Shown here in pieces: positions 23,961-34,640 of a stretch of 64,000 bases of DNA (positions within the stretch are counted from its first letter, which is position 1; every line of letters starts with the position of its first letter). Source of the DNA: Plectrocnemia conspersa (lineage: Eukaryota; Arthropoda; Insecta; Trichoptera; Polycentropodidae). The stretch spans positions 558,001 through 622,000 of the forward strand of contig VTFK01000207.1 of NCBI GenBank assembly GCA_009617715.1, in the 5' to 3' direction. The notes beneath the pieces are model-generated. The model worked only from the letters and a program-made list of their open reading frames with translations. It was not told the origin of the DNA and made no database searches. The translations under genes and the position numbers were made by a program.

Positions 23961-25079
23961 CTTAAGGACTTGATTTTTAATGTATTTATTTTTTTATTTA
24001 AATTATTCATTCACTATAATTAGTGTAACACGGATCAATTAACAGTTGGTAACTGTATCATGAACTAAACCTTTCATTTTTATTTAAAAAAAAAAAAACT
24101 AATCTTGTTGCTATTCATGTAACTGTTTTTATCCATGTCTCAGGTGTGTTTATTTAGATAAAACAAAAAACTTTTTATAATTATCTTACGACGTGAAGAG
24201 AGAAGCGGCTGCTTTCTCATACTTTTACCGTTTGTCGATAGTCGACGGTTCCTATTGGTTATGTTATTGTATGAACTCAATTGAAGTTCTTGGCGATGTT
24301 GTCCAAAGCAAGTTCCAAAGAAAAGTTATTGATTTGGGTGATATATATCCATTTTATACAGTTCGCTAGGCTAAAGAAAATTTTGTTATTGATTACTGTT
24401 ACTAATTACTTATATTTAAGGGTATAATTGGACTGTTTTCTTAATGGGCTTTTGAGTTGCGTTATGCATTTAAGCTGAACACTTTAAATTTATGGTCGAC
24501 ACATATTGGGACTTTTTATTAGAAACTGATGGTTTTATTAAAGGTGATGCATTTACATAAAAATTAATTCACTAGAACATTTTTTTAATGTTGGTTTTTA
24601 GCACATATTTTTCAAATTTTACACATGTTTAACCACATACTTCTGTAGCCTTCGATCTGAACTTCAATTGATATTGCAAACATTCTCGAATAACACTTGA
24701 TTTATTTGCATAACTGTGCTATACAACATATGTATATAAACACACAAGCCAGATAAGTAATTGCGTTGATCTTGAAAGACAACTACGCGTATTTATTATT
24801 TATTTTATTTATCCAATAAATTAGAATTGTAGAAACGGTTTATGCATTTAGTTAAATATACAACATTATAAACATCAATCGTAATTACAGAAATGGCTTA
24901 CAGCTTATCAACGATATAATTATGTTTAAAACAGCACCCAGTTATTGTAGATTTTTGGGTTACTTTTTATTTAGATTTGTCAGGATCTCAGGTGCTGCTA
25001 TTGACAACAAAATATAGAAAAAAATACTGAAATTTATGCCACTGGGAACACAAACTTTGAGACACTCCCATCTTTACCT
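23961..25079. other. AT-rich noncoding
   Basis: Nothing supported. A modest GC patch near 24,185-24,330 includes GTTTGTCGATAGTCGACGG (near-palindromic). Confidence 0.4.
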
Positions 25080-25390
25080 ATCGACTCATTAGCGATTCTT
25101 ACTTGAGCACAACTGCTTCCCAACAGCGACGATGGTCCACTCAACTTGAGTTATCCACGATGGGATCAACCATCTAGCCGGATAACCGGAGTTATCCGGC
25201 ATCATTATATTTTGTTGGAGACGAAAGAAGGAATGAAAGGGGCTGGTAAAGCCAGCTAGTCGTGCTCCGCTGTCTTTGTGTCTCTAATTGCGATGTGTAT
25301 GTGTGTAACTGCAATCTTTTGTACACGTGTGTATGGAATGTTTTTCTTACAGAAAGCACGCTATGGACAAAAAATAAAATCATTAGAGTG
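25080..25390. promoter_or_regulatory. Regulatory block with perfect 10-bp palindrome of GGATAA/TTATCC words
   Basis: GCCGGATAAC at 25,177-25,186 and its exact complement GTTATCCGGC at 25,191-25,200 flank CGGA. A third TTATCC lies at 25,151-25,156. Each arm contains GATAA, the core recognised by GATA zinc fingers, and the centre (AACCGGAGTT) resembles half of a Grainyhead AACCGGTT site. A 24-bp inverted repeat this GC-rich is most unlikely by chance here. The overlapping 63-codon minus-strand frame at 25,192-25,383 has no recognised content. Confidence 0.45.
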
Positions 25391-25539
25391 TGAAAAACTT
25401 GTTTATTTTAGCATCCGTTGTTGAATAAATTTTCTAAAAAATAAAAATGTCTTCGCGGTGGGCATTAGCCTTTTAGAACTTACGGTACGTTTCGATATTG
25501 CATCTTTGCTCTTCAGTTCAAAGGCCGCGAAGAAGTATC

Positions 25540-25582
25540 TGGGGGCGCAGACTCTTAGCGACGCGCTATCTTGAGATTGTGG
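25540..25582 (+). repeat. Dispersed repeat, copy 2 (partner at 6,550)
   Basis: TGGGGGCGCAGACTCTTAGCG, then ACGCGCTATCTTGAGATTGTG, aligns without gaps to the copy at 6,550-6,592. CpG-containing positions are preserved. Confidence 0.55.
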
Positions 25583-26759
25583 TAGGTGAGACGCGCTGAT
25601 ATGTTCTGAATGAGTATTTCCTTTATAGACGGCCTTTTTCTGTGAATAAAAGCTACGATTTTTAAGCTACCTCAATGAAGGATGCTTTAAAATTGGGCAC
25701 GCCATCCAAAGACAAAATCTCAAAAATATAATTTTCTGACCTCTGTGCTCTGATCGATAATTTTAACGCTATATTCTGCTTGAGGACTTAAAATCGTTGG
25801 TAATCTAGCGCTTAGCGAAGACAAGGGGTTTCACAAAACCTCTTAGATGTATGACTAACCATAAAACCTTTAGATAAGCTAATGCTTTTTGCACATTAAA
25901 GAGGCAATTTAAATTAATTCCGAGAAACATTGTTATCTCCTTTGGACTAGCCAAAGAGTGAACATAGATTTTCATATATTCAAAATTCATTTTAAAAAAC
26001 ATTTAAAAGAAACATTTTTTGTATTATTAATTAGTTAAAAAAATATTGCCGTAAAACAATAAACATATTTTCCTCTTAAGTTCTAAAAATATTACTACTT
26101 TAGACTTCTGTTTGATAAACCAAGAATGAATATTATAAGCAATATGTATTAAAATCTAAGCAACAATAATCCATCGATAATATCTTATTGCTAAAAACGA
26201 CGTCTTGTTTGTTGAATATGCAAATGAAATCAGTAAATTTATAATTAAACTTCAACAAGGTAACAAATAACATAAACTAGTGAGTATTGTGTCACATCAG
26301 ACTGAGAGTGAACTATGTTAATCACTGACATTCATTTAGTAACTTTTATTATAGCATATATGTACAGTTCAGCATAAAAAGTGTTTCAAATATATTATTA
26401 GTCAATTCTCAAATAAATTTCTTAAGAAATTATTTCTTTACTTCCAAAATATCTTACTTATACCATATTATTTAATATGTGTTTATTTAAGCATATAAAC
26501 AGTTAATTGCTAAATTCTTTTACATATTTAAGTACTGATATAAAAAATGTTCTCTCGTTGAATGTTAGAGTAAGAATAAAAAACACTTTTAGGGATGAAC
26601 GCAAATGGCAAGTTAAAGCCATAACTTGTAAAAATAGCACTACACGTGAAAAAAAATAAGCTATATGATTAAAAATATTATTTTCATCCGCATTCAAATA
26701 GAGATAAATCTTCTTTCTTCCGAGTGGCTTTAAATAATATTTGAAACCTTGAGAGAGAG
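25583..26759. other. AT-rich noncoding
   Basis: No gene. Minus-strand frames at 25,805-26,002 and 26,503-26,766 are short and of unremarkable composition. Confidence 0.4.
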
Positions 26760-27190
26760 AAAGCACTCTATGAAAAAAGTCTGTAGAATCAGAACGCGAT
26801 TGCGTAATTTCTCAATTCGTTAAATACCTCCAGAGCGTTATTCCCGGGGATGAAATGATTTTAATAATTGCCACCGAGAGGGAAAAATAAACAGCGAGCG
26901 GGCCGTACCCACCGAGACCGACCAGGGCCCATTTAAAATATACGCTCTTCTTAATAACGCAGCTTCCTTCCGGCGAAGCGGAAGCGGAAGTGGCCGCGGC
27001 GAGGCTACATTGGCCAGTAATTAAAGCCTTAAAGATAATCCTCGGCGCTATACTCCTTGTTATTAAGATGCCTCCGCTAGGAAGCAGCCTCTTCATCTCT
27101 CTATCTCTCTTTCTCTAACGTATAATTGGTCAGGTTATGGGGAACCTGAAGAATAATTGCCGAGAGGCAGGGCCGGGTGGGAACGGCGGA
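26760..27190. promoter_or_regulatory. Strong CpG-rich regulatory candidate with ETS and homeodomain words
   Basis: A sharp GC island. It contains TTCCTTCCGG at 26,964-26,973 and GCGGAAGCGGAAGTGG at 26,978-26,993 (clustered ETS cores, GGAA on both strands), GATAATCC near 27,034-27,041 (TAATCC, bicoid/Otx-type K50 homeodomain word) and GTAATTAAAG near 27,017 (Antp-class TAATTA). A 94-codon minus-strand frame across it reads low-complexity Ala/Ser and is probably compositional. Likely a conserved developmental enhancer. Confidence 0.4.
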
Positions 27191-27345
27191 AAATTTAATT
27201 ACAATTTTAATATAATAATAATTTCATGTATATGTTGCATTAGAATAAAAAAAATATTTACCTTGTTTTAAACTAAAGATTTATTTTAAAATTCAAAATA
27301 GATTTATTAAGATAATTGTATATTTGATACTCCACAAAAAAAATT
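27191..27345. other. AT-rich noncoding
   Basis: Nothing recognisable. Confidence 0.4.
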
Positions 27346-27347
27346 TA

Positions 27348-27473
27348 GCATTCACCCAAAAGTTCAAATGTGTTTATAAAAAAATCTATACTAAAAATAT
27401 TATTAGTCGAATAACATGCATTTAAAATGCAAGAAGAATATATATTTATAAAAATGTATGTTTTGGTGAATGC
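27348..27473. mobile_element. Short MITE-like element with TIRs and TA duplication
   Basis: GCATTCACCCAAAA at the left is mirrored by TTTTGGTGAATGC at the right (one unpaired C), with TA on both sides (27,346-27,347 and 27,474-27,475). Total length 126 bases, AT-rich interior, no coding capacity. The features fit a Tc1/mariner-type non-autonomous element. No autonomous partner is seen in the window. Confidence 0.65.
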
Positions 27474-27475
27474 TA

Positions 27476-28054
27476 GTGAGACTAAAAATTTATTAGAATA
27501 ACCTTTTGTAACTAAGTTAGTTTTTTTATAACTTTTAACTAATCTTTTTTTGCATGTTTATATAAATGATGCGTATTTTCATATAGGCATCAGATTTATT
27601 CAAATCGATGTTATAAAAACGATCAAATTTATAGCTTAATAAGCGTTTAGGCAATATAAAGTTGAACGTTATTCTTTTATCTTTATTGTGGCAATAACAT
27701 TAGATATGAAGGAAGATTCATATTGTGTGTACATATATTATAATATATACATACATACATAAAATATTTAAAGATAAAAAAATATATTTAAATATCATCA
27801 ACATTTTTTAATTTATTTTCTAAATCAATTATAATACGGTCGACCTTGTAATGATTTATTACATTATTAAGTTAGAATATACACTCAATGTATGATTATA
27901 TCTATTATATACAATAATTGGTTATATACCATAAAGGATATGATATAATTGAAAATATAATTATAACTGTGATTGAAGATTCAAGTTTTAATTACACTGT
28001 CTTAATTATGTATATTATTTAAATGCCTCTTCGCACAATAACATAATCACATAC
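27476..28054. other. AT-rich noncoding
   Basis: Nothing recognisable. If the exon at 28,055-28,312 is real, this is the start of its downstream intron on the minus strand. Confidence 0.4.
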
Positions 28055-28312
28055 CTGAAATGATCCATCCAATATATTATAGTAGTAGTTATTTTCTTCG
28101 TAATTCTCACACTTTACGCCAATTAACGTCTGACAAATGTCTCGGTAACAAGTTTCACAATGGACCGCGCATAATTGGTAACACGATAACCAGGCAGAGC
28201 TAGTCCTCCTAGCTTTTTGTTGCCCGAAATCTTGACAGTTTGAATACAAATTAATAGTAGTCGAGGTGTGGGGGTACGATGGGGGTATAATGCGTAGCGC
28301 AACTGTGCTCAT
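28055..28312 (-). CDS. Candidate first coding exon of an unknown cysteine-rich protein
   Basis: On the minus strand an ATG at 28,312 in good insect context (GAAAATGAG) opens 86 codons ending exactly at a consensus donor, TTTCAG|GTATGTG (junction 28,055|28,054), so the exon would be phase 0. The last 50 residues carry a cysteine series at about positions 44, 48, 52, 55, 60 and 68 (C-x3-C-x3-C-x2-C-x4-C-x7-C; SCYQLCAVHCETCYRDICQ) followed by an acidic, tyrosine-rich stretch. No known family was recognised, and no signal peptide or membrane segment is evident. An in-frame TAA lies 22 codons upstream, so the ATG choice is sensible. No following exon was identified. The opposite strand has a donor-like AG|GTAAGT at 28,338, which weakens the strand call. 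Could still be a chance frame in a GC-richer island. Confidence 0.3.
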
Positions 28313-28580
28313 TTTCGATGGTCGGATTATAATACTAGGTAAGTAATTTGAATATGTTCGAACCCATTGTTGTTAGGCGAGGAAACAAATAAAGGTAGTT
28401 TGAAGCAGTTAGCGAAATCGAGGATCCGCCGAGAGCCGGTTTAATGTAACAAAGCGGTTAAAATTAACGAAAACGTATGCATACTCTCGCAATAGGTGGA
28501 TTTGCCTTATGAGAACACTTCCTATATTTTTGCCTCCACGTAGTAAACCCGCTTTAAATTGTTAATATTGTTAGACAGCT
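28313..28580. other. CpG-richer block upstream of the candidate exon
   Basis: Contains GAGGATCCGCCGAGAGCCGG near 28,419 and scattered CpG. If the exon at 28,055-28,312 is real, this would be its 5' UTR/promoter region on the minus strand; no TATA word is obvious. Confidence 0.25.
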
Positions 28581-29540
28581 ACAGAGCAAGCTGTCAGGTA
28601 TGGACATTTTATATAACTTTGAGATAAAACACCTTCTTTCTCAGAAACGATATAATATATTATAACGATAAATAATTATTTAATGCAGGTTTATACTTTT
28701 ATTTAACCTTTATCAAGAAAATACTAATGTATGTAAATATATATATATTAATATTATTAAATAAGTATAAACTACCTAAGTCCAAAAGTCGACTGACAAA
28801 AATTTGCATACAATAAAACCTGAAAAGTTAGACAAATAAAATATGTTAGTGTACTAAATTGTTACTAAAATATATTTAACACAACAATTAAATAAAATAA
28901 ATAGAACATTTAACCTTTTCATATGCTGCTAGAATCATATTTTTGAGGTGTGCTTAGAAAGAAATGTATCTACAATTTTTTTTTTATTTCCTAAACTTTT
29001 TCGATTAAGAGTAAATATTTACTAAATTAAAGATTCTGATTTAAGCATTTTAATTTATTAAAGGCACATGATTAATTGACCTAAATACTGAAAAATCATA
29101 TGATACGTTATGGTTTTATGTTAATACTTTATTTAATTATTAAATAGTATCTATGTAATAAGGTCGAGGATTTGTTTTTACGCAAAATAATGAGCTCTTA
29201 ATACTTCCAGCTGCATGAAAGTTCGGTTGTGCCTTTCCTCTTCATTTTAAATATTGCGCTAATGATATTCGTATTTAAAAAAGCTAATTTATCAATGTAC
29301 GCTGACATTATAACCAGTCTTTTAATGTTGCAAATTATTTACAAAATCTTTTGAAAATCTAAATTATTTTTAAATAATTATTTTACGAATGTCATTTTAT
29401 TTGGTAGTCAATATTAATCAAATTTTTTTAAAACTGTATGTTTTTAAAGAAACGTTCGATAATAATCTGTCGATATTTCAAAAATACATTAGCATCTTGT
29501 TGATTTGTTTTACCTTTTATCTTGATTTATATAGACAACA
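28581..29540. other. AT-rich noncoding
   Basis: No supported feature. Confidence 0.4.
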
Positions 29541-29990
29541 TTAATCGCTTATGCATATATTATATTTGTCATAAAAGTTGAAAAGCCGAAAACAGGTGTG
29601 ACGAGTAAAAGGATTGCACCCACTTAATATTACTAACCGATCAGTCAGGTGTACAAATTGAGTGTTCACACCAAAAATTGCACCATTTGCATAAACGAGT
29701 CTAATGTCTCTATTCGAAATTGACCTCATATTTTTTATCATTGATTGATGATCTACGATATAGCGTGGGACGATCAGATAGTTCATTGAGACGTTAAAGA
29801 CGAGACAAAACGTTTGAGATCCAATCAATATGGTAATTTTGTAGGTATAAAAAATGTAGGTTGACGGACAAACAACGTAAAATTTATAATATTGTTGATC
29901 AACGTGTGAAAAATTTGTACGTATTAAAATGTTAAAAGTTAAGGTCGATAGTTCAAAACGTGTTTTAATAATTACGGGTGTATGTAACAA
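29541..29990 (-). CDS. Longest unexplained open frame (149 codons), hypothetical
   Basis: An uninterrupted minus-strand frame with a stop just upstream (TAA before 29,990) and at 29,541. Its left end has TTG, not ATG, so it would have to be an internal or spliced exon, or a decayed frame. The peptide is mixed hydrophobic/basic (for example YYKFYVVCPSTYIFYTYKI, then VSMNYLIVPRYIVDHQSM and RLVYANGAIFGVNTQFVHLT) with no recognised domain or clear membrane helix. The local GC content is a little above background. In this composition a run of this length is rarely expected by chance on all six frames, so it merits a database search. Possible origins are an old insertion, a host exon or chance; none is proven. 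Confidence 0.3.
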   Translation of the reverse strand: MLHTPVIIKTRFELSTLTFNILIRTNFSHVDQQYYKFYVVCPSTYIFYTYKITILIGSQTFCLVFNVSMNYLIVPRYIVDHQSMIKNMRSISNRDIRLVYANGAIFGVNTQFVHLTDRLVILSGCNPFTRHTCFRLFNFYDKYNICISD

Positions 29991-30719
29991 TTACATGTTA
30001 TGGAGGAAAATGTATATTTTTTACTTACGAATTATTTTTACAATATCTTGAGTAAAACCAAATTATAGTGGTAATACAATGAGTATAAAAAATATCACTT
30101 CAACTAATTTGTAATTATATATTTAAGGCCTTGGTCGTAATATTGCGGCCCCCTTTAATTTAAACATTATAATAAGTCGAATATAAAATTATTTAATCGG
30201 TTGGAATTGAATCGAAAAAACATCTAAAACAAATTAATAGGTCATGTCATATTTCCTATTATAAAACAATACATGCACAAAAAAATCCAATACGTGCCTT
30301 TTAGAAAAAAATATAACGAGAAACCTAGAATAAGCTTAACAACACAATCTAAATTACTTTACGATTGGGTTAAGATTATAAATATTCTTTGTTGAAGTAT
30401 TTTTTTTTAAATATTTAGAGAAATTAAAAAATATAATTCATCATAATATCGTCACTTAAATACAAACCCTAACCCACAACATAAAGGAATTTTGTTAAAA
30501 TATATATCTTATAGATTTAAGTATATTTTGATTAACATTCTAGAATCTACCTAAACTATATATCTGTTTTTAACTATGGTATAGTTAATATGTAGGAACT
30601 CTAATAAATCCTAATAAGACATAAGAACAGACATGTTCAACAGGCGATGTTCCATACTAATCTAATTAAATTTTTGACTTAACTCAATGTATGCAAGAAT
30701 AAAATATTGTATTATGCCG
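29991..30719. other. AT-rich noncoding
   Basis: Nothing recognisable. Confidence 0.4.
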
Positions 30720-31080
30720 ATTCAGGCTTTGTTTAAGACCGCCGAGGTATTTCGTGATGTGTTTTCATGTTTCATTATATATGTACGTGTATGGGTGTCG
30801 TTCAGGCCCCGTGACACGGATCCCCGCGAGTAGTCGCGAGCGGTGCGACAGTAAAGTTGCGAGACTGATTGCGCGCGAGTTTCTCAAGTCTGCTGAAATG
30901 TTGTACGTGACAAAGTGGCGTTAAAAACGAAATTTTCCCCGTTTGAAATTTGAATTTATGACATTGTCTACGGGCGACAGAAATATTTGTACGGTTCGCA
31001 GTTGTGTTTTACGCGAGTTTTCGCGTAATTAACGCGATTAACTGACTCAAAGTTACCCGTGTACGTTATCGTTATAATTA
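30720..31080. promoter_or_regulatory. CpG island with repeated CGCGA words
   Basis: One of the most CpG-dense blocks. CGCGA-GTAG-TCGCG (about 30,827-30,840) can form a hairpin, and CGCGAG/TTCGCG words recur to 31,035 (ACGCGAGTTTTCGCG, then TTAACGCGATTAAC). No open frame. A promoter-type island or conserved element. Confidence 0.35.
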
Positions 31081-31757
31081 TTATTATATAAAAATAACTA
31101 ATTTTGTCAAAGTATAGTATTTTTTTAAATAAATATATATATATATGTTATATATAAATAACAAATCAAATCTTAATGGCGGTGAAATTTAACTAATTAA
31201 TGTCTTTAAATCTGTCAAGATTTAATTTATTATAAATCTGACTTTATTCACTAGACGTGCTTAACGTATTAGATTATATTTAAAGAATATGCTGTCAAGA
31301 TATTTTGTAATATCCATATGTCGATCTAATACACTATTTTAAAAACAATTTTTTAATTGGGAACAACAAAGAACCAATAATTGACTAAATATTACCCTTT
31401 ATAATTTTGAGGTAATGTAAATAAAAAAGGACAGAGAATAGACTTGCAACAAAAAATATTGTTATGTGGGTGTTCCAATCACTTTCACATTTTTTTGCAA
31501 CTATATTGACCATTCGAACAAATAAAATTGAGATACACATAGAATAAAAGAGCGGTATTGTAATCAAATAATTGCATTACTAATGGAAAATTATTGACAG
31601 ATCACATCCCGAGACGTTAATTACCGCTGATAAAAATACTTTGTGTAAAAGAAAAGAAAAGCGCGCTTAACAATAAATTTGTTAAAACTGTGCACAATAT
31701 TATTGGTGTGTCCAAAAATCAGTATAATTTCTGGCAATTATTTTCATCTGCGATTAG
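31081..31757. other. AT-rich noncoding ending in an acceptor-like site
   Basis: Includes an AT dinucleotide run at about 31,133-31,146. The right end, TTATTTTCATCTGCGATTAG ending at 31,757, is a fair splice acceptor directly in front of the small split frame described next. Confidence 0.35.
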
Positions 31758-31808
31758 CCAGAGCTAACTTGTACCAGCATTATAAAAAATATGACACTTG
31801 GTCATAAT

Positions 31809-32922
31809 TAGAGTCTCCAATTCGAGTAATCGAGTACTCGATACTCGAGTATACTTGTCTATTTTTCTAGTACTTGATAATCGAGTATTTTGAAAATTAC
31901 TCGATTAATACTCGAAATTAAAAAATTTTGAAATATTTCAGAAACAAAAATAACTTTAACTCGGTCCGGTAAAGGTTAACGTCTTGCTTTTATTTGGCGT
32001 TTATGCCCGAAGTCCCGAGCTAGAGCAGTTACTATCAGGTATAATTTTTTCATAGTTCCATAGTTGCATAGTTCCGGTCGTCGGCTATGTTAGTGGGTAC
32101 GACGGAGAAATTTATTTTGTGTTTTCTGTTCGACAGTCCCGACTTATCTAATTTATGGCAATGAACAATATGAAATATCAACAAAAAAAAACTTTAGGTT
32201 TTATGACTATGCAGTTGTAGCGTAAAGTGTTGTAAATTGTTTATACTGATCCCTCAGCTTAAAATATAAATCAAAACAATTGTGTGTTTTAAAGGCATTT
32301 AAAGTAAAGTCAGTTCTTTGCGAACCGTTAAGCTCTTGAGTGAAAGGGATTCACCCAAATACATCTTCGAAGGATATAGATTTAAATTCTTCGCATTAAT
32401 CAGAAGGAGTAGAATATTGTATATTGTTAAGAAAAAAAATCTATTCAAGAAGAATTACAAAATGCTATTTTGTCAATAGTCGAAGGTAATAAGAGAAAAG
32501 CAGAGAAGGGAATGAAAGAAGAGAACATAAAAAGAGAGTTCAAAAAATTTTATATCTATAAAAAGCGAACAGATATAAATTAGAAGCCTTATCTAACGCG
32601 TTAATGACAATAAGACCAACATCAACAGCAACGGAAAGGGTTTTTTCCATAACGGGAATAATAAAACCAAAGGTTAGCAGTAATATTAAATTCGAGACAC
32701 TTTTTGCATTATTGTTTTTAAAAAGTATGTTAGTGAAGTTAAAATAATTGTAAAAATTAACATACTAAGTATTTTATTTATTTATTTATATGTGCACGAA
32801 TTTGAAAAATAGCTATTTTGGTACATTTGGTAAATACTCGAAAGTACTCGAGTACTCGAGTATTTTAAAATCTTAATATTCGATACTCGAGTAGTTGATG
32901 GTTCGAGTAATTGGAGTCTTTT
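31809..32922 (+). mobile_element. Deleted hAT transposon with 8-bp target duplication
   Basis: The element is bounded by perfect copies of GTCATAAT at 31,801-31,808 and 32,923-32,930, the 8-bp duplication made by hAT transposases. Its termini share GA(G/-)CTCCAATT..CGAG words and both subterminal regions are packed with CGAGTACTCGAG-type repeats. At 1,114 bases it is too short for an autonomous hAT, and most of the catalytic domain is gone. The intact duplication and the clean interruption of a small host frame suggest a fairly recent insertion. Confidence 0.9.
32400..32746 (+). pseudogene. hAT transposase C-terminal (dimerisation) remnant
   Basis: Near the right end of the element one frame reads MTIRPTSTATERVFSITG, then KFETLFALLFLKS, matching the hAT C-terminal dimerisation block (RP.STA.ERVFS..G ... 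E.L.ALLFLKS). About 40 codons upstream, a Glu/Lys-rich stretch (SIQEELQNAILSIVEGNKR) sits in another phase, so at least one frameshift is present near 32,580. The N-terminal BED finger and most of the RNase-H-like catalytic core are absent. Confidence 0.85.
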
Positions 32923-33140
32923 GTCATAATGAAGAGATGCCACAGAGTCACAGCAGCAGAGACAATCAAAGAAACTGCACTGACATAAATGACATTAGCG
33001 AATCGTCACATCAAGAACCTGCTTGCTGCACCGACATCACAGCAGACAATAATAAAACTCGCAAACTCTTGCTTCAAAAACTTTCCATTTCAACTTTACT
33101 GGTTAATAGCGGCATCTTCATTTTTCTATGTGTGCTATAA

Positions 33141-34109
33141 TTCATATATGTTCATAAAATAAACTTTTACTAGCTTTTCCGGAATCTATTTTACTGCAAA
33201 GTCGCAGATTTTTGCTCTCAATAGTAAAATGTAATTTTAAAGGATTTTATTAAATCCTGTTTCAATTTCAAAATACATAGTAGAACTTCACAATAATTGT
33301 ATTAACCAAAAAAACACTGCAATATGTCAAAATTACTAAATCAAACAAAATTAAATTCCGATGAGAAATGTTTGATTATTCGTATTTCAATTAATAATTT
33401 ATGTAATCAAATTATAATAGAATGCTGTTCTAATTCAAATTAACATTTACTAAATATTTAGTGCAAATTATCGATGGTATGCCGATCCATGTTGCCTATT
33501 GCAGCAATTTGTAATTAATACATATTAGAGTTCTTAAATGGTAATTATTATTTAAATACTGAAAAATAGGTTTACTATCTAGGATGTATATTATGTAAAT
33601 ACAAAAAATATGTTTTACAATAGTATTATAATGATTCATCTTAAATGTTGAACAATGAAGCAGATAAACCATTATTACAAAATTTATAGAATAGGTCGAT
33701 GAGAATAGTAATATAAAATTAACAATTATTAATTGTCATTAAAATAGTGTAACGGTAAAAAAATATAAGAAATGTGTTTTACAGATTTTTTTATAAAATA
33801 AAATTTTATGCAGTTTAATTATTGAATAATAATAAATTATAATATGTTTTATTAATTGGAAGAGAAGTACAGACATATGTATTATGTATTACTAGTGGAA
33901 ATAATGAGATATTTTAAGAGTAGCTAGGTAAAATGAAATGAGTACGGCTAAGAGAATTTTGTATGAATGTGTAGATTAATATAATAGTATCTCTAGATTA
34001 GTCCACAGAAGTAAAAAAAATCGCGTTCAAAGGGAATAAATATACCTTCATAGACCGACATTTTAATTATAAATAGTTATCTGATTCAGAACCTTGTCCA
34101 CATATATAC
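33141..34109. other. AT-rich noncoding after the split frame
   Basis: Begins with the AATAAA at 33,158-33,163. Nothing else is supported. Confidence 0.4.
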
Positions 34110-34640
34110 ATACAAAAAACGTCACGACTTGTCCCGGTGGTCCTAATCTCCCAAATCGACACAATACAAAGGCTTAGTTTTTTTCTTCCCCCCCTTTTAT
34201 ATATCTAGTCTCGACCGATACGCCCACCATTTGTCGAACGTCGATGATTGATAAAATCCATATTGTGGAGAAATTGTCTCCTTTGAGCTCTAACACTTTT
34301 GTGTGGAAGAATAAACGAAAAAAATAGGAATCAAGTACGTGAGAATAGCCCAGTCACGTCCGGCATTTAAATCTCTTCTTTTTTATACATTTAATACTTT
34401 ATTTTTTATCGTTTCCATTTCTTGTCTATTTACCTCACATTTACATACGGACCGTAAGGAGCGAACCGTGAAATTATGTATTATTTAATTCAAAAGACGT
34501 TAGCGGCGACTTCTCCTTATCTTACTATATAGTATATTATTTTTTCTATATAAGGTTTTCTTTTAATTTGACTTTTATTTAAATTAACCAGGCTTTTACT
34601 CGCACGCCCTGTGTTAGGTCCAGAAAGGGTAACAATGAAT
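34110..34640. promoter_or_regulatory. GC-richer block with an Exd/Hox-type word
   Basis: TGATTGAT at 34,245-34,252 (in GATGATTGATAAAATCC) is the bipartite Extradenticle/Hox word. Also contains a C-run/T-run (TTCTTCCCCCCCTTTTATAT near 34,185). No frame of note. Putative enhancer. Confidence 0.3.

Larger units (their letters stand above)
31791..33140 (+). pseudogene. Small coding frame (75 codons) split by a hAT insertion
   Basis: The six codons at 31,791-31,808 and the 70 codons at 32,931-33,140 are in one frame once the hAT element and one copy of its 8-bp duplication are ignored. Upstream the frame stays open back to a TAG that coincides with an acceptor-like site at 31,757, so it may instead be a 3'-terminal exon starting at 31,758. 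The product is polar and N/D/S/T/C-rich (DNQRNCTDINDISES, PACCTDITADNN), then ends in a hydrophobic tail of about 20 residues (STLLVNSGIFIFLCVL at the C-terminus), as in tail-anchored membrane proteins. Codons follow a purine-first pattern. AATAAA lies at 33,158-33,163, 18 bases after the stop. No family recognised. It could be a real small gene or the end of a larger one, now interrupted unless the insertion is spliced out or polymorphic. Confidence 0.4.

Noticed and set aside
31133..31146. AT dinucleotide run as a functional microsatellite
   Set aside because: Short, and ordinary for this base composition.
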